Of a stretch of 64,000 nt of DNA, positions 49,657-60,403 are shown in pieces. This stretch comes from Apostichopus japonicus (Eukaryota > Echinodermata > Holothuroidea > Aspidochirotida > Stichopodidae), in contig NC_092563.1 of assembly GCF_037975245.1 (NCBI RefSeq), positions 18,157,594 to 18,221,593 of the forward strand, given 5' to 3'. The notes below the pieces were generated by a model. That model was not told the DNA's origin. It ran no database searches and saw only the letters and a list, made by a program, of their open reading frames with translations. Each line of letters begins with the position of its first letter. Position 1 is the first letter of the stretch. The translations under genes and the position numbers were made by a program.

Positions 49657-50877
49657 AGAAACACCCAAGACAGACTACAGGACAATGACAACTAGATCTT
49701 GCGGTCACAAACATTTGAAAATCATCAATTACAATTCCAAATTAATCGGGAAGTTTTTTTTTGTGCTAAGGAAGTAAGGAAAGAGTTCTTCAAAATTACA
49801 TACAAATATCTTCTTCTAGGCCTACATGCAAGTGCTGCAATGAACATTGTGATATTCAGCTAAAACAGATTATAAATGTTGTAACAAATATCTATATATC
49901 GCAAGAATGAAAGTACTGGAAATATAAGAACCCTGGGACAAATTTAAAAACTCTGTAAGCATGGGATATTCCAAAGAATACAAAAAAACAAACAATAAAA
50001 CATTCCAACGATGGTTACAAATAGAAGCTTCGGGATAAATAACCGAAGTGAAACGACCTTGAGGTGGTGGTGGTGGTTATTAACCAACACAGTGTGTGCA
50101 CATTGGAATGTGGCGCTGAACTAGATGTCATTCTTGGTTGTACTTTGAAAGGATAATGACACAAGTGTTGAGGTCGAACACTTCAAAACTCATCCGGATA
50201 TTGCAAATTTGTACAAAATTCTCACGGGGATAAAACTTGTCTAAAGGATACCTATAAATACATTTAGAAATTCATCAGCACTGCCCCCCCCCCATCCCCA
50301 ATAAAAAATATTCTAGAAAAGTATCAGATAGTGGCCATCCAAGCTGAAACTTCAACAAACATTATACTGCTGTTTAACTATGAAAGCAGTTGTCCACACA
50401 TCTGAGAGGCCTGCTTCTAATCAAAGATCTATTTCAATAATGCTAAATGGCTGTGAGTAAACTAGAGGATCAGAGCCACTGAATATGAATGTACTGTTGA
50501 AAACTTCTAGGCTAATTTTTTAGCGATGTTAAAAGTTTTGGGGTGAATACTGATGTTTAAGCCTGGTTACATATAACGTAATAATGTTATATGCTTGAGC
50601 TACTTATATCTTGTATCCCACAGGGCAAACGTTAATCGGTCGTCCGGTCTTCCGAGGAGGCCAAATATCCAATCGGGTGACCGGTTTGGAGGTTTGTCTA
50701 GTGGACAACATTGAAGTAGTTTTCATATTGCATTGTAAACTGCAAATGATCCCAAATGATAAAGTGGTATTACCCTCCATCACTTTAGAGACTCTGACAT
50801 ATATAATACATAATATCTTACTAAGAGCAACACACATACAGTACCAAAATCGAGATTCATCAAAGTTATAATTATTG

Positions 50878-51099
50878 AGTTAGCTTCCTTACAAAGGGGC
50901 ATCAAATTTTGCCGTCTGTTGACCGCAAATGACCTTTGACCTCTACTGCTAAAGGTGTAGTACTCATTATAAATTGGGCACCTACCGCCCAAGTATTACA
51001 TTCATCCAACCCTATAGATGTTCAATTAGCTTGTTTACTTACGTAGCTTGTCATATTTTGGCAAATGGTGACCACAAATGACCTCTGACCTTGCTCGAT
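50878..51099 (+). repeat. Two diverged copies of a block carrying DR1 motifs
   Basis: GAGTTAGCTTcc...GACCGCAAATGACCTTTGACCTC (50878-50943) and CAATTAGCTTgt...GACCACAAATGACCTCTGACCTT (51025-51092) align along their length with several mismatches. Each contains a perfect TGACCT-N-TGACCT repeat, at 50930-50942 and 51079-51091, which reads on the minus strand as AGGTCA-N-AGGTCA. Confidence 0.7.
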
Positions 51100-51191
51100 A
51101 ACTACGAATCCAGCCAAGAGCTTTACAACAAGAAGTTCATGAACCATATAGGTCTGTTGAGATATCATGTTAAGGAGACAGGATGTCACAC

Positions 51192-51213
51192 CACACACAC
51201 ACACACACACACA
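51192..51213 (+). repeat. (CA)n microsatellite
   Basis: About eleven CA units without interruption. Confidence 0.95.
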
Positions 51214-54200
51214 TACCAGCACCTTTGCAAAGAGCTCCTTTTGCCCTTTGGCAAGGAGGTGATGTGAGCCTTGAAAAGTCACTTCATAATGATGATAATA
51301 ACAACTTCATACAGTTTGAATATTTAAATTAGACACAAGTCTTAGGTTCAACTTAGCTATGTCTGCTACGACATTAATTTAATGTTATGTAAAAGTTATT
51401 AAAAGGATCCGTCCCTGGAAAAATTTATCTTCCACTGATGAAAGAGGAACTTGTCTTAATAAGCATCCTCGCGAGATTTACAAACAATTCCTACAGAGCG
51501 CCATTAAGTATTTAATAATTAAAGTTACAATATTTTTGTTTTTCTTTAGTTTTTCCCCCCATTTTACTGTTTTGACTTTGGATCGGATACATATCCACCC
51601 TTATGATAACCTAAGGGAATGTAATGTTAACAATATATACAGTACCTATGACTACAGTATGCTCATATTGAGATACAATGTATCTTAATTTGAGTAGGAA
51701 ATATTAGATGTAATTTATTAAAGTATAAAAAAACATAAAAGAAACTTGTCAGTGATGTGCTTCTGTGACATCACAGCAGAAAACACTCCCAAGCTTACTT
51801 TTGACACAAAAACGTGGAAGCTTCCGATGCTGTTTTCGCAAAAATGGTGGGTAGGAACTGAATGCAGATTTCACCAGGACGTTGAAAGAATGTGTTTCTC
51901 AATCATTTAGTCAAAAACTTCATTTCCCTCTTGAAATATCCTTGTAATGTTTATTATATGACGATGAAACAACACATATTTGGTGCTCATATAGGTAAAG
52001 ATGGTTAATTTTACCAATGTAGACTCAGTGTTCAGATTTGCACATGTATCAAAATTTATTATCGAGGCTGTCCTCTCAAAGTCGAATTACATTTTTTTTG
52101 TCACCAAAGTTCAACATTTCAAAGTACAGATGAAACAGTTCTTTTTGACAGAGAGAGAGAGAGAGAGGAACACCAACTCAAGCAATAATTATTGATTACA
52201 TTCCTAATTAAATTTGCAGCCATCATTTTGTGGGCGTTATTGAAAAGGTCATGAAAATACTGCGTTAATCTCCGAGAAACAGGTCTATATCTAATGATTG
52301 GCAAAATGTGACAAGGTCTGATCGTGATGACACAACATTACAACTTTAAAGGCGACCTAATGTCACAAACCAAACCATCATTGATACTCTATGTGATAGA
52401 GGTTAACCGTCACAAACAACAGCCCAAAAACAGCTAAAAGGAAAAATATATCTTATTTCAACCTGAGATACATCAAAGATTTAGTGTTTCTTCAAACACA
52501 AGGCTGAAGGCTTGATCAAGTCTAAAATAGACAAAATCAAGCAAATATTCTTTTTTTTTTTTTAAATGTTTTTTTTCTTCCATTTATTACAAATGTTCAC
52601 TTCCTTTAACTGGGATGGGGTTCGCACAAATCATGTTGAATCTGATATGATGAACCTCTTAACATGACCTGATGATGTCATTGGTTTCAATGTCAACACT
52701 GATAACATTTCTACCTTGAAAATATGAAAAAAAGATACACAGAGAGATAGGAAAAGGGTTCATACTCTTGGGGCTTCATCACATCATAGATTTATCAAAT
52801 GACAGCTCCCACCCACGACAGTTAAAACTAGGATAACTCCCAAAACAGGAACGAGATATTTCCTAGCTGTTTGCGTGAGTTGTGCTTCACAAAGGTCTCT
52901 GTCACATGTGCCCAGAGAATGACGGTTGGGTCTGTGTCCTCTTTAAGAAATTGTTACGTGGGTAGATTGACAGGCCCAGACATGGATAAAGTAAGTTGGG
53001 GTCTGTCCCACAAGGACATTAATCAGTGAGCTTTAGATAATTAAAGCTAATCTAGGGGGGGGGGGGAGAGGGGGGATTAAGTATTCTGTGAGACTCTTCT
53101 TAGTACACAGGGAGAGGCCACTGCTCAATACATAAAACAATACCAACAAGAACACAGGTCTGTGAGCTGATGGTGACGATGTTGTCATTCACTCTGCTGT
53201 TGTTGCCCAGATGCATACACAGAATTCTTCAAAAGTCACAACATAGTAAGTAAAGTAAAATTTGAATAAAATATGGCGCAGAATATTGTGTCACAGACTG
53301 CTTCTTGTACCGCTGGTATCAAACCACTATATAGAGGGCGACACCACACCAATTTCACCCTCTATGCATGACCTGCTTTATTATTATGTACTTAGGTTAT
53401 GCCTGCATTGTTTTCTGTTTTTTTTCCACCTTCTGACTTTACGATAACAGCAGACATGGATCCGCGGCGTCGATGCGCCGAGGCAGTTTTCCTGCTATTG
53501 AGAGCAGCAGTAGAAGCACATTCCTTCTGGGGTTTTTTTTGCTCCCTTAAAATGATTACGCGCTCTAATCTAAACTTTCCCTTAGGCAGCCAACGAATGC
53601 CACTCGCATTATACATCAGAAGGGTGCTTCTATGTCCCGTAATTACTCTACTGTTCTTTCGTCTGCCCCGTTCAACAACGGGAGAAACACTTGAACACAG
53701 AGAACATCTCCAGGAAGAAGAAAATGGTTATGCATGTGATTTATGCCTTTTCGGTATCGCAACTCCGGAGGGTGTCTGAGCGGGGTTAATTCTTATAGGT
53801 CGCTGCTTTTTATTTTACCTCCTACCCCCTTTCCTTCCTGACCCCACCCCAACCTTCACCCCCACCTTCTCCCCCCCACCTTCTCCCTCCCTACTTTGCA
53901 AACCCTCACACCTCCTCCTCAGCATCTTTCAGACAATCCTCACAGATCCAATTCTGTTCAACAGTACATGTTAATAAGCTATATACCCCATAACGACTAC
54001 AGCTATATATATTTCTTAACTCAGTGAAATTTCTATCTCTAGTTTTGCCTGAACAGTGTTCCGTTCAGACGGCACCGTGACGGCTTGAAGGGTTGTCGTA
54101 CTTAACAGAACCAATATACTCTTTATCGAGCACTTCTGATCTGAATGTTGAACTTTCTTCCTTTCCTATCTTTTAAATAAAAATTCTTTTTTTTTTATCA

Positions 54201-55121
54201 TTTTGGCTTCAAGTCATGAATTTTTGGCCCTTCATTAAGGTGGATACATGTACCATTTCAGCCGACCTGGGAGAAAAATTAATTCGGCACAAGTGGCCAT
54301 AATGACATCAAAGTTTCATATTCTGGTCTCCCGAGCTCGGCGAGAGAATCTTAAAGTGCAGGCCTACTCCCGTCAGGAGTTGGATGAACCAGAAATTACA
54401 TCCATCAAAGAAAGAAGAAAGAAAGAAAAAAATTGTCCTCTTTAACAATAATATAAAGAACAGACGACGGGAGGGGCAATCTAGTAGACACGAATTTTCA
54501 AAGTCTATTCCCTTTCGTGTCGGAAATATGACATCTCCGGAATAAAAAAAAAATTATTTACCAGGAAATGACAAGAGACTGACAGTTTGTGATGTATAAA
54601 AGCTAGAACGGGTGGATGGTCTCTCGCACGTTAGATGGCCCCATGTCCCGAGGCTTCAGACATCCTTACCTTTAATCTCGTTGCAAGGATTTACATAGCA
54701 TGCTTGGCTGATGAATTCGTGGAGAGCGACTCGAAAATAAATTGTTCTGATGGGCAGGGGGACTCCTTTACTTGCATAAACATTCTAATTACGGCTACCA
54801 GAGGGAAAAAAAACCTATGCAATCAGACCAATAGTGTTTTTGTATATCTTTTTTTGTTTTTTGTTTTTTTTGTTTTTTTGTACTTGTCATAGAGAGATAA
54901 GAATCTATCCATATGTGTGTCTATCAAATTTTCAATTAGAGTAAAATTTGGAAAATGCAACGTTTGGTATCTAGTAGATATAACTAGACGTATAAGTAAC
55001 TTCATCGGACTGACTTTTGAAATAGTCCACCGACAACCTAAAACCAGACATGAAAACGAGGGTTGAAAATCCTGATATATAAACGTGTGTTAGACTTCCG
55101 GTGTAGATTCCAGGGGAGGAC

Positions 55122-55195
55122 AGTGACCTTAGATGGGGTCATTGGGGGTGCAGAGGATAGTGACCTTAGATGGGGTCATTGGGGCGCAGTACATG
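55122..55195 (+). repeat. 37-bp tandem duplication
   Basis: AGTGACCTTAGATGGGGTCA followed by TTGGGG starts at 55122 and at 55159, with small differences between copies. Confidence 0.9.
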
Positions 55196-56798
55196 AACGT
55201 TACCAGTTGTTAGGCTAGGGTGGATAGGAGGGTATAAGTAAAGGAGACAGGTATGTGAGGAGTGAGGTCAATGAAGTATGTTCAAAGAAGGCTGTTTGAA
55301 GTCAAAAAGCTAGAAAAAGGAGTCAAAATCCTTGTCAGACATGATGTCAATTTTGGACAAAGCAAGTGTTTTCATCGGGAGGGGGGGGAGGGGGGCTATA
55401 CTTGGGGTTCACCAGGGCTATTCTGGGGGCCCTTCGATGGTTCGTTTTCTAATTTTTACAATGAGTGTAGTAACAGAAAACACTCTTTTCTATGGTGTTG
55501 TGTTCTCGATTCTTATTAGCTTATTTCATTACGTTTCTTTTAATGTATTCATTAGATGTTTTATCTTAACGTATTAATTAGATGTTAAGTTGCATTATTT
55601 CGAATGGTTCTCTGAATCCATTTTTTTTAAATGTATTAATTAGATTTTCACTTGCAAGTGTTGGAACAGTTCTTTAAGTCTGTTTTAAAGCCACTTCCAC
55701 TTTCACATATTTATCAGGCTGCGCTATATATTCCAGTAACAAAAAAACTGCAAACATCACATATTAAAGATGTAAATTAAACCCCCAAAATAAAATATTT
55801 TCTTGGCATGTGCTACGATGAGATTTATGAGTAGCATTTTAACACACCATCCACAGAGAAGTACCATATTGCAAAATTTAAATAGTTGCTTCCACTTGTT
55901 TTGAAAGGGAATATTCCTATGGCAGAAGACAGTGTGAAACTTAAAGAAGGAAAAGGAAAAAATAAAATTTCAAATGTTCTTCGAGAGCTTTAATTTGCTA
56001 TTATATTCTTCTCGTCATTGATTTACCATTGAAACCTAATCTATTGATAATGTTTTGCTTTAGGTGTCAACGCTCCCCCGCGTTCAGGAATTTTGCTGTT
56101 GCCAGAAGCTTTAACAAAATACCACCAAATTTTGAAATATTAACTTCATCGAGATAGTAAATGCTACGAGGATGTGGTTACGAACTAACAATGCAGAGAA
56201 ATCTCTAATAGATTCATGAAACAATCAACGTTAAAGGCACCAGAATATCCCTTTAAAGCAGTCGATGGTATTTCGTGTTGCTGTGACTCCTGCCAGGCAA
56301 TGGGTTACACAAGCGCCGGGGAAACTTGTCGATATTCTTTTTGGCTTTCTTTGTTCGTCGTTATTAACAATGTTATAACAGATGTTACAAGTACAATCAA
56401 CTTATGCAAATAATAAACAGGATGAAAGGTCAAAGATGACTTTGCAATAATTTTTGTTGTTTTTCCCGTTTTGCAGCCAGATGTTGATGTGGCCTTGTCA
56501 CGGAATGTTGCGAATATTTGTTCGAGTGAAATCCGGTGCGAACGTTAACGTCATTTTAGATGTGAGAGAAGACCAGCTGCTTTATGGTAGAGCAAACAGC
56601 AAAATGTATTCAAAAGTCAATATTTTTTTTCGTCTTGTAGTAAAATGAACAGCTTCTGAAGACCTGTGAAGCTGTCCAACACTAACTGATATTCCCACAA
56701 ACACACACACATAAAAAAAAAATTAAAAAAGAGGCAAAAATTCAGGTATTCGTCATGAGAATAAAATGAGGGTAAGAATGCTCTCACTTATGACTCAC

Positions 56799-56920
56799 CT
56801 GTTTTAGTTTTCTAAATCACGTCCCAAATTTCTTCGTCTGGAATGCAGGAGGCAGTTTTTCGTAGATGGATCTTATTGGCCTCTCTATGACCAGAATCGT
56901 CTTAGGATCGGAGAGGAAAC
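56799..56920 (-). CDS. Candidate minus-strand exon, possibly terminal coding
   Basis: On the minus strand a very good acceptor (GCCTTTGCTGTTTGCAG) precedes and a strong donor (ACAG|GTGAGTC) follows. In the frame starting with two bases of a split codon it codes 33 residues, FLSDPKTILVIERPIRSIY then EKLPPAFQTKKFGT, and stops at TGA (56819-56817). The stop before the donor would put the last intron in the 3' UTR. In the phase left by the 58528-58756 block it would instead stop after about six codons. The peptide looks natural but I do not recognise a family. Confidence 0.35.
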
Positions 56921-58077
56921 CTGCAAACAGCAAAGGCTAGAAGAGAGAGAGAGAGAAAATAGAGAGAGAAATAAATAGATAAAAAAACAAACTAGGTGAT
57001 TGCAAGGTTGGACTGAAACAGGACGAGCTTGAGGTTGGCATACAAGTAGGATTATCACATTAAAAGATGTAATTGGTCCATATGTATGACCGTTTAAGCG
57101 GTTGTTGGCATTTAATCGCCCGATTTCAACAGACCTAGCAAGTATTACTCCAGACAAGCTGAGACAGTCTGCTAGGCTGTATCTTCAAATAAAAAACCTT
57201 TTTCCTCGTGAGTAATTAGTGGTCGTACGTGACTCTCGAAAATTTGGCTCGCCCACGCATTTTCCTCTGAGTATGTATAACAAAATTTGGAAAAGACCTG
57301 ATTTTTGGGAAATGTTAAAAAAAATTAAAATGCTAAAACATTCTTTTTGCACTATAATGAAAGATGCCCTGATGAGCTAATTAACTGCTACATTAATCAT
57401 CTGCTTCAAGTATAGAAAATCCATAAAAATGAGGAAAGGGGGGGGGGATGGTGGGAAAAGAGATTCTTTTAAACACGATGGCAGTATAGCAGAATATAAA
57501 CTTTGTAACGTATCGACAGCAAGGAAATGGACGTCAAACGAAAGCGTTTGGTAATAAATTACGGCTGTCATTGAAAGAGATCATTCGAAAGAGAGGAACT
57601 GTTAAATTTATTTAATTTATTCAAATTTATTTGCCAGGGTAATACCAAGAGGTTTCTTTACATGAAAACCTCATATATGCTTAAAGCAAATTTAACACCT
57701 GCATGTACAATGAGCACAAATTTCTCAGCTGAACGAATTGATACTTTTTTGTTTTCCTTCTCCAAAATATTGTTCAAATTTATGCAAATCGTTCCAACCG
57801 ATGGCCTATGGGACAAACTGTTGTCATTTTTTTGCCCCTTGCTTCCTTCCTTCTTTTTAAATAAAACTTATTTCAAAGCTAGAATATAACCTATGGGACA
57901 TAACTGGAAGATGTGAAAACTACTACCTGAGAGTACTGTTTTGCATTCGGAATGCTGCAGTATTGCATGAGTGTAATAACAACAGACACTAACAATCTAC
58001 TATGTTTGGAATTTGGTCTGGACAGTTGAATATTAATTCAATAAATAAATGAGCATTTCCGGCTCCCTTATTGGTAT

Positions 58078-58312
58078 GGTATTATTGTCCTCTTTGTATA
58101 TAATTGTGTATTTTGCTTTAAAGTACTTTTGATTGGTCTCTTTCTCTGTGTTTTTAGGGAGCGGAGCACCCCCTCAATCCCACAAGGGTTTATTGTTCCT
58201 CGTCCTTCACTTCCTGTATTCTTCACTACTACTTCATGTTGTTTGTTATTTGGAAACATTTAAATGCATGTTGTGCAAACAAAATATATGAAATGAAATG
58301 AAAGAGAAATTC
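58078..58312 (+). mobile_element. Possible LINE 3' end
   Basis: A 3'-UTR-like stretch (GGGAGCGGAGCACCCCCTC... CATGTTGTTTGTTATTTGG) ends in a short A/T/G tandem tail, ATGAAATGAAATGAAAG. Simple tails of this kind are usual for L2/CR1-group LINEs. No reverse transcriptase frame is present, so this would be a 5'-truncated copy. The left limit is uncertain. Confidence 0.4.
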
Positions 58313-58527
58313 AATGAGTGCCAACTATATTTAAGTGCACATGACCTAAGCTGACAAGATAAACACCGATGCTACATTTTAAGACCAACTACTGGAGTGT
58401 TACGAAAAATATCACACAAAATGTACAAACGTCCCTCTTTAAACACTCTACCATTGTTCAATAGCGATGCCATTACTTATACAGTGGGTCCACTGATCAC
58501 CAACAGTCTTTCATAAGTGACCCTTAC

Positions 58528-58756
58528 ATATGATTTAAAGGACCACTGCTGCCAAATCTCTCTGGCCTGTCGAACGCCCTCCTCTCTTGTTTATTCAATA
58601 AATCATTAAAGCATGACGACAGCTCCGGTACATAATCTCTGAAATCACAAACCGTCCATCCATGAGGCTTCAACCAATTGGTTATCAAATTTACAACCCA
58701 AAAGATATTATAGTAGCAGTATGAATGCATATTAGCTATCTGGTCGTATTCACAAC
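58528..58756 (-). CDS. Candidate minus-strand exon, Cys/Trp-rich, unrecognised
   Basis: Acceptor GCAGTCTTTAG and donor CATAT|GTAAGGGTC bound 229 bp that stay open for 75 codons in one frame. Parts read CEYDQIANMHSYC, NLITNWLKPHGWTVCDF, YVPELSSCFNDLLNK and RRAFDRPERFGSSGPLNH. The spacing Cys-x11-Cys ... W-x-x-CD-x3-Y-x3-L-x2-C faintly recalls the extracellular domain of receptor activity-modifying proteins, but cysteine spacing differs and I would not assign it. It begins after one base of a codon and leaves two. No matching partner exon was found. Caution: its 3' edge (TTTAAAGGACCACT on the + strand) resembles the window's MITE ends. Confidence 0.3.
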
Positions 58757-59779
58757 CTAAAGACTGCTCCCCCCCCCTCCCTGCCCATCACCTGATGCAT
58801 GGCTTGAGCACAAGCTGTAAAGTGGTTATTGTTTATAAAGTAATGGCAAAAACTGGTAAAGTTCTATAATTCCATTAAAAAACACAAACACTACTTTTAA
58901 AGGATCATGTAGAGAGACGTGACAAAGGGGACGATTTTTCAAGTTAAAATTTGCACAATTTCCAAGTACTCCATGTGTAGGGTAATTAATACAGAACATT
59001 GCAAGTTAAACATTAAAACTACCAAAATCTGTTATAAACCTGTGTTATTTTTTTTTAATTTTTGTTGAATTTTTTTTTTAAACTCCTTAAAATTGAGTCA
59101 CAAACAACAAAACTGACTGCAGTATACAACTTTGAGGTATCCAATTATAAAGTATGAGATTTGATTTTTTTCCATCAAGAACCTTTGATCACAATACTAC
59201 TGTAGTAAAACTACTAAAACAGCAGTTCAAAGACTACCAAGAATAACTTTTTCTGCAATTTTAAGTTCATGGCATTTACACATTACATCGACAAAAACAA
59301 ATCCTCCAACATCCATGCATACTGGTGCTTTAATTCACACTGTTTGAATACCAACAACTGCTTAGAGCTGAAGTAGAACACATCGTCTGGGTTCAAATAT
59401 GGTGTATGCATCAGAAATTTCAAAAACCACATTTAATATTTTACGATCGTATGGTTTATGTTGTTTTTACGACGAGAAACCCTCTATGAATGTCATATGC
59501 GAAGTCTACCAGATTAAAGTTTTAATCACAACATTGGTGTGGAAAGACAGCTGTTGAAGTTCAATCAAAACCAAATTTTAGGGTTCTCAAGTAGAAACAG
59601 CTCAGAATAACAACCTTGACTTCCTTTTTATTGTTGTTCCTTGTTTATTATCTTTTGTTCTATATACCTTTTGTTCTTTTTGGTTGTGCTTTCATTTTGT
59701 TTCTTTGTTTTTTTTTTACTTTGCTCTTTCAGATCTTTGTTCCGTCTTTCTCTTTCTTCTGTTTCTTCAATGGAAGAGC

Positions 59780-60403
59780 TTAAAGCAGCATTTTGCGTCC
59801 TTTTCTGTGATATTTCTCAACCTCACTGACTCCACTATACCATAACGACATACATAACTAGCTTATCTATCTAAATCTTACTTCAAATGGTGGTACAAAA
59901 ATAAAAAAATTTGCAACTTTCAACTTTGTTTTTCTCCAAGATATTTCCCGTTGGGATCCCAATAAACCTCGCCCATAAATATGAATATTTAAACACTACG
60001 AACGTCATTGACCAAAACGTAATACAACACCATGCTTGATTTGTGTACAGTCTATGTGGCAGTTGTACCAGGGAGTTCCATAACAACTCCCTGGTTGTAC
60101 CAACGCGAAGTCTTCAATCTATTTTTAGCAACAGCTCATAGCTAAACCTGCATCTCTGATTGGTTGAATTCAAACTAGTGGGTTTGGGTGAACTGTATGT
60201 GATTAATTTTGAATGTGGAATTTGTCGTGGACACTTTTCTCATTATCTGCAAATATCCATAATTACTCGCCAATTAACGTTGTTGGCAGGGAAATACTTG
60301 GCTGATATCTTAGTTTGCTGTTTTGTGATTGATATATGTAAAAAACTTGATGGACATGTCAAAAAAGTAGAAAACAGCGGCCAAATGCAAAATGCTGCTT
60401 TAA
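59780..60403. mobile_element. 624-bp inverted-repeat transposon with TTAA ends and central hairpin
   Basis: TTAAAGCAGCATTTTGC at 59780-59796 and its exact reverse complement GCAAAATGCTGCTTTAA at 60387-60403 form 17-bp termini that include TTAA. No transposase frame is present, so it would be non-autonomous. A perfect 11-bp hairpin (ACCAGGGAGTT/AACTCCCTGGT, 60067-60095) lies near its middle. Open frames inside it (59883-60086 -, 60160-60423 +) are best read as by-products. Confidence 0.7.

Larger units (their letters stand above)
49665..56798. other. Intergenic stretch, no gene recognised
   Basis: Contains the DR1-bearing duplicated block at 50878-51099, a (CA)n run at 51192-51213, (GA)n near 52150, a G-run near 53055, a T-run near 54850, a 37-bp duplication at 55122-55195 and a TATA-like site at 54595. 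A 126-codon open frame at 53399-53779 (+) lies in a locally GC-richer patch but has no known domain or clear splice sites. Confidence 0.5.
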
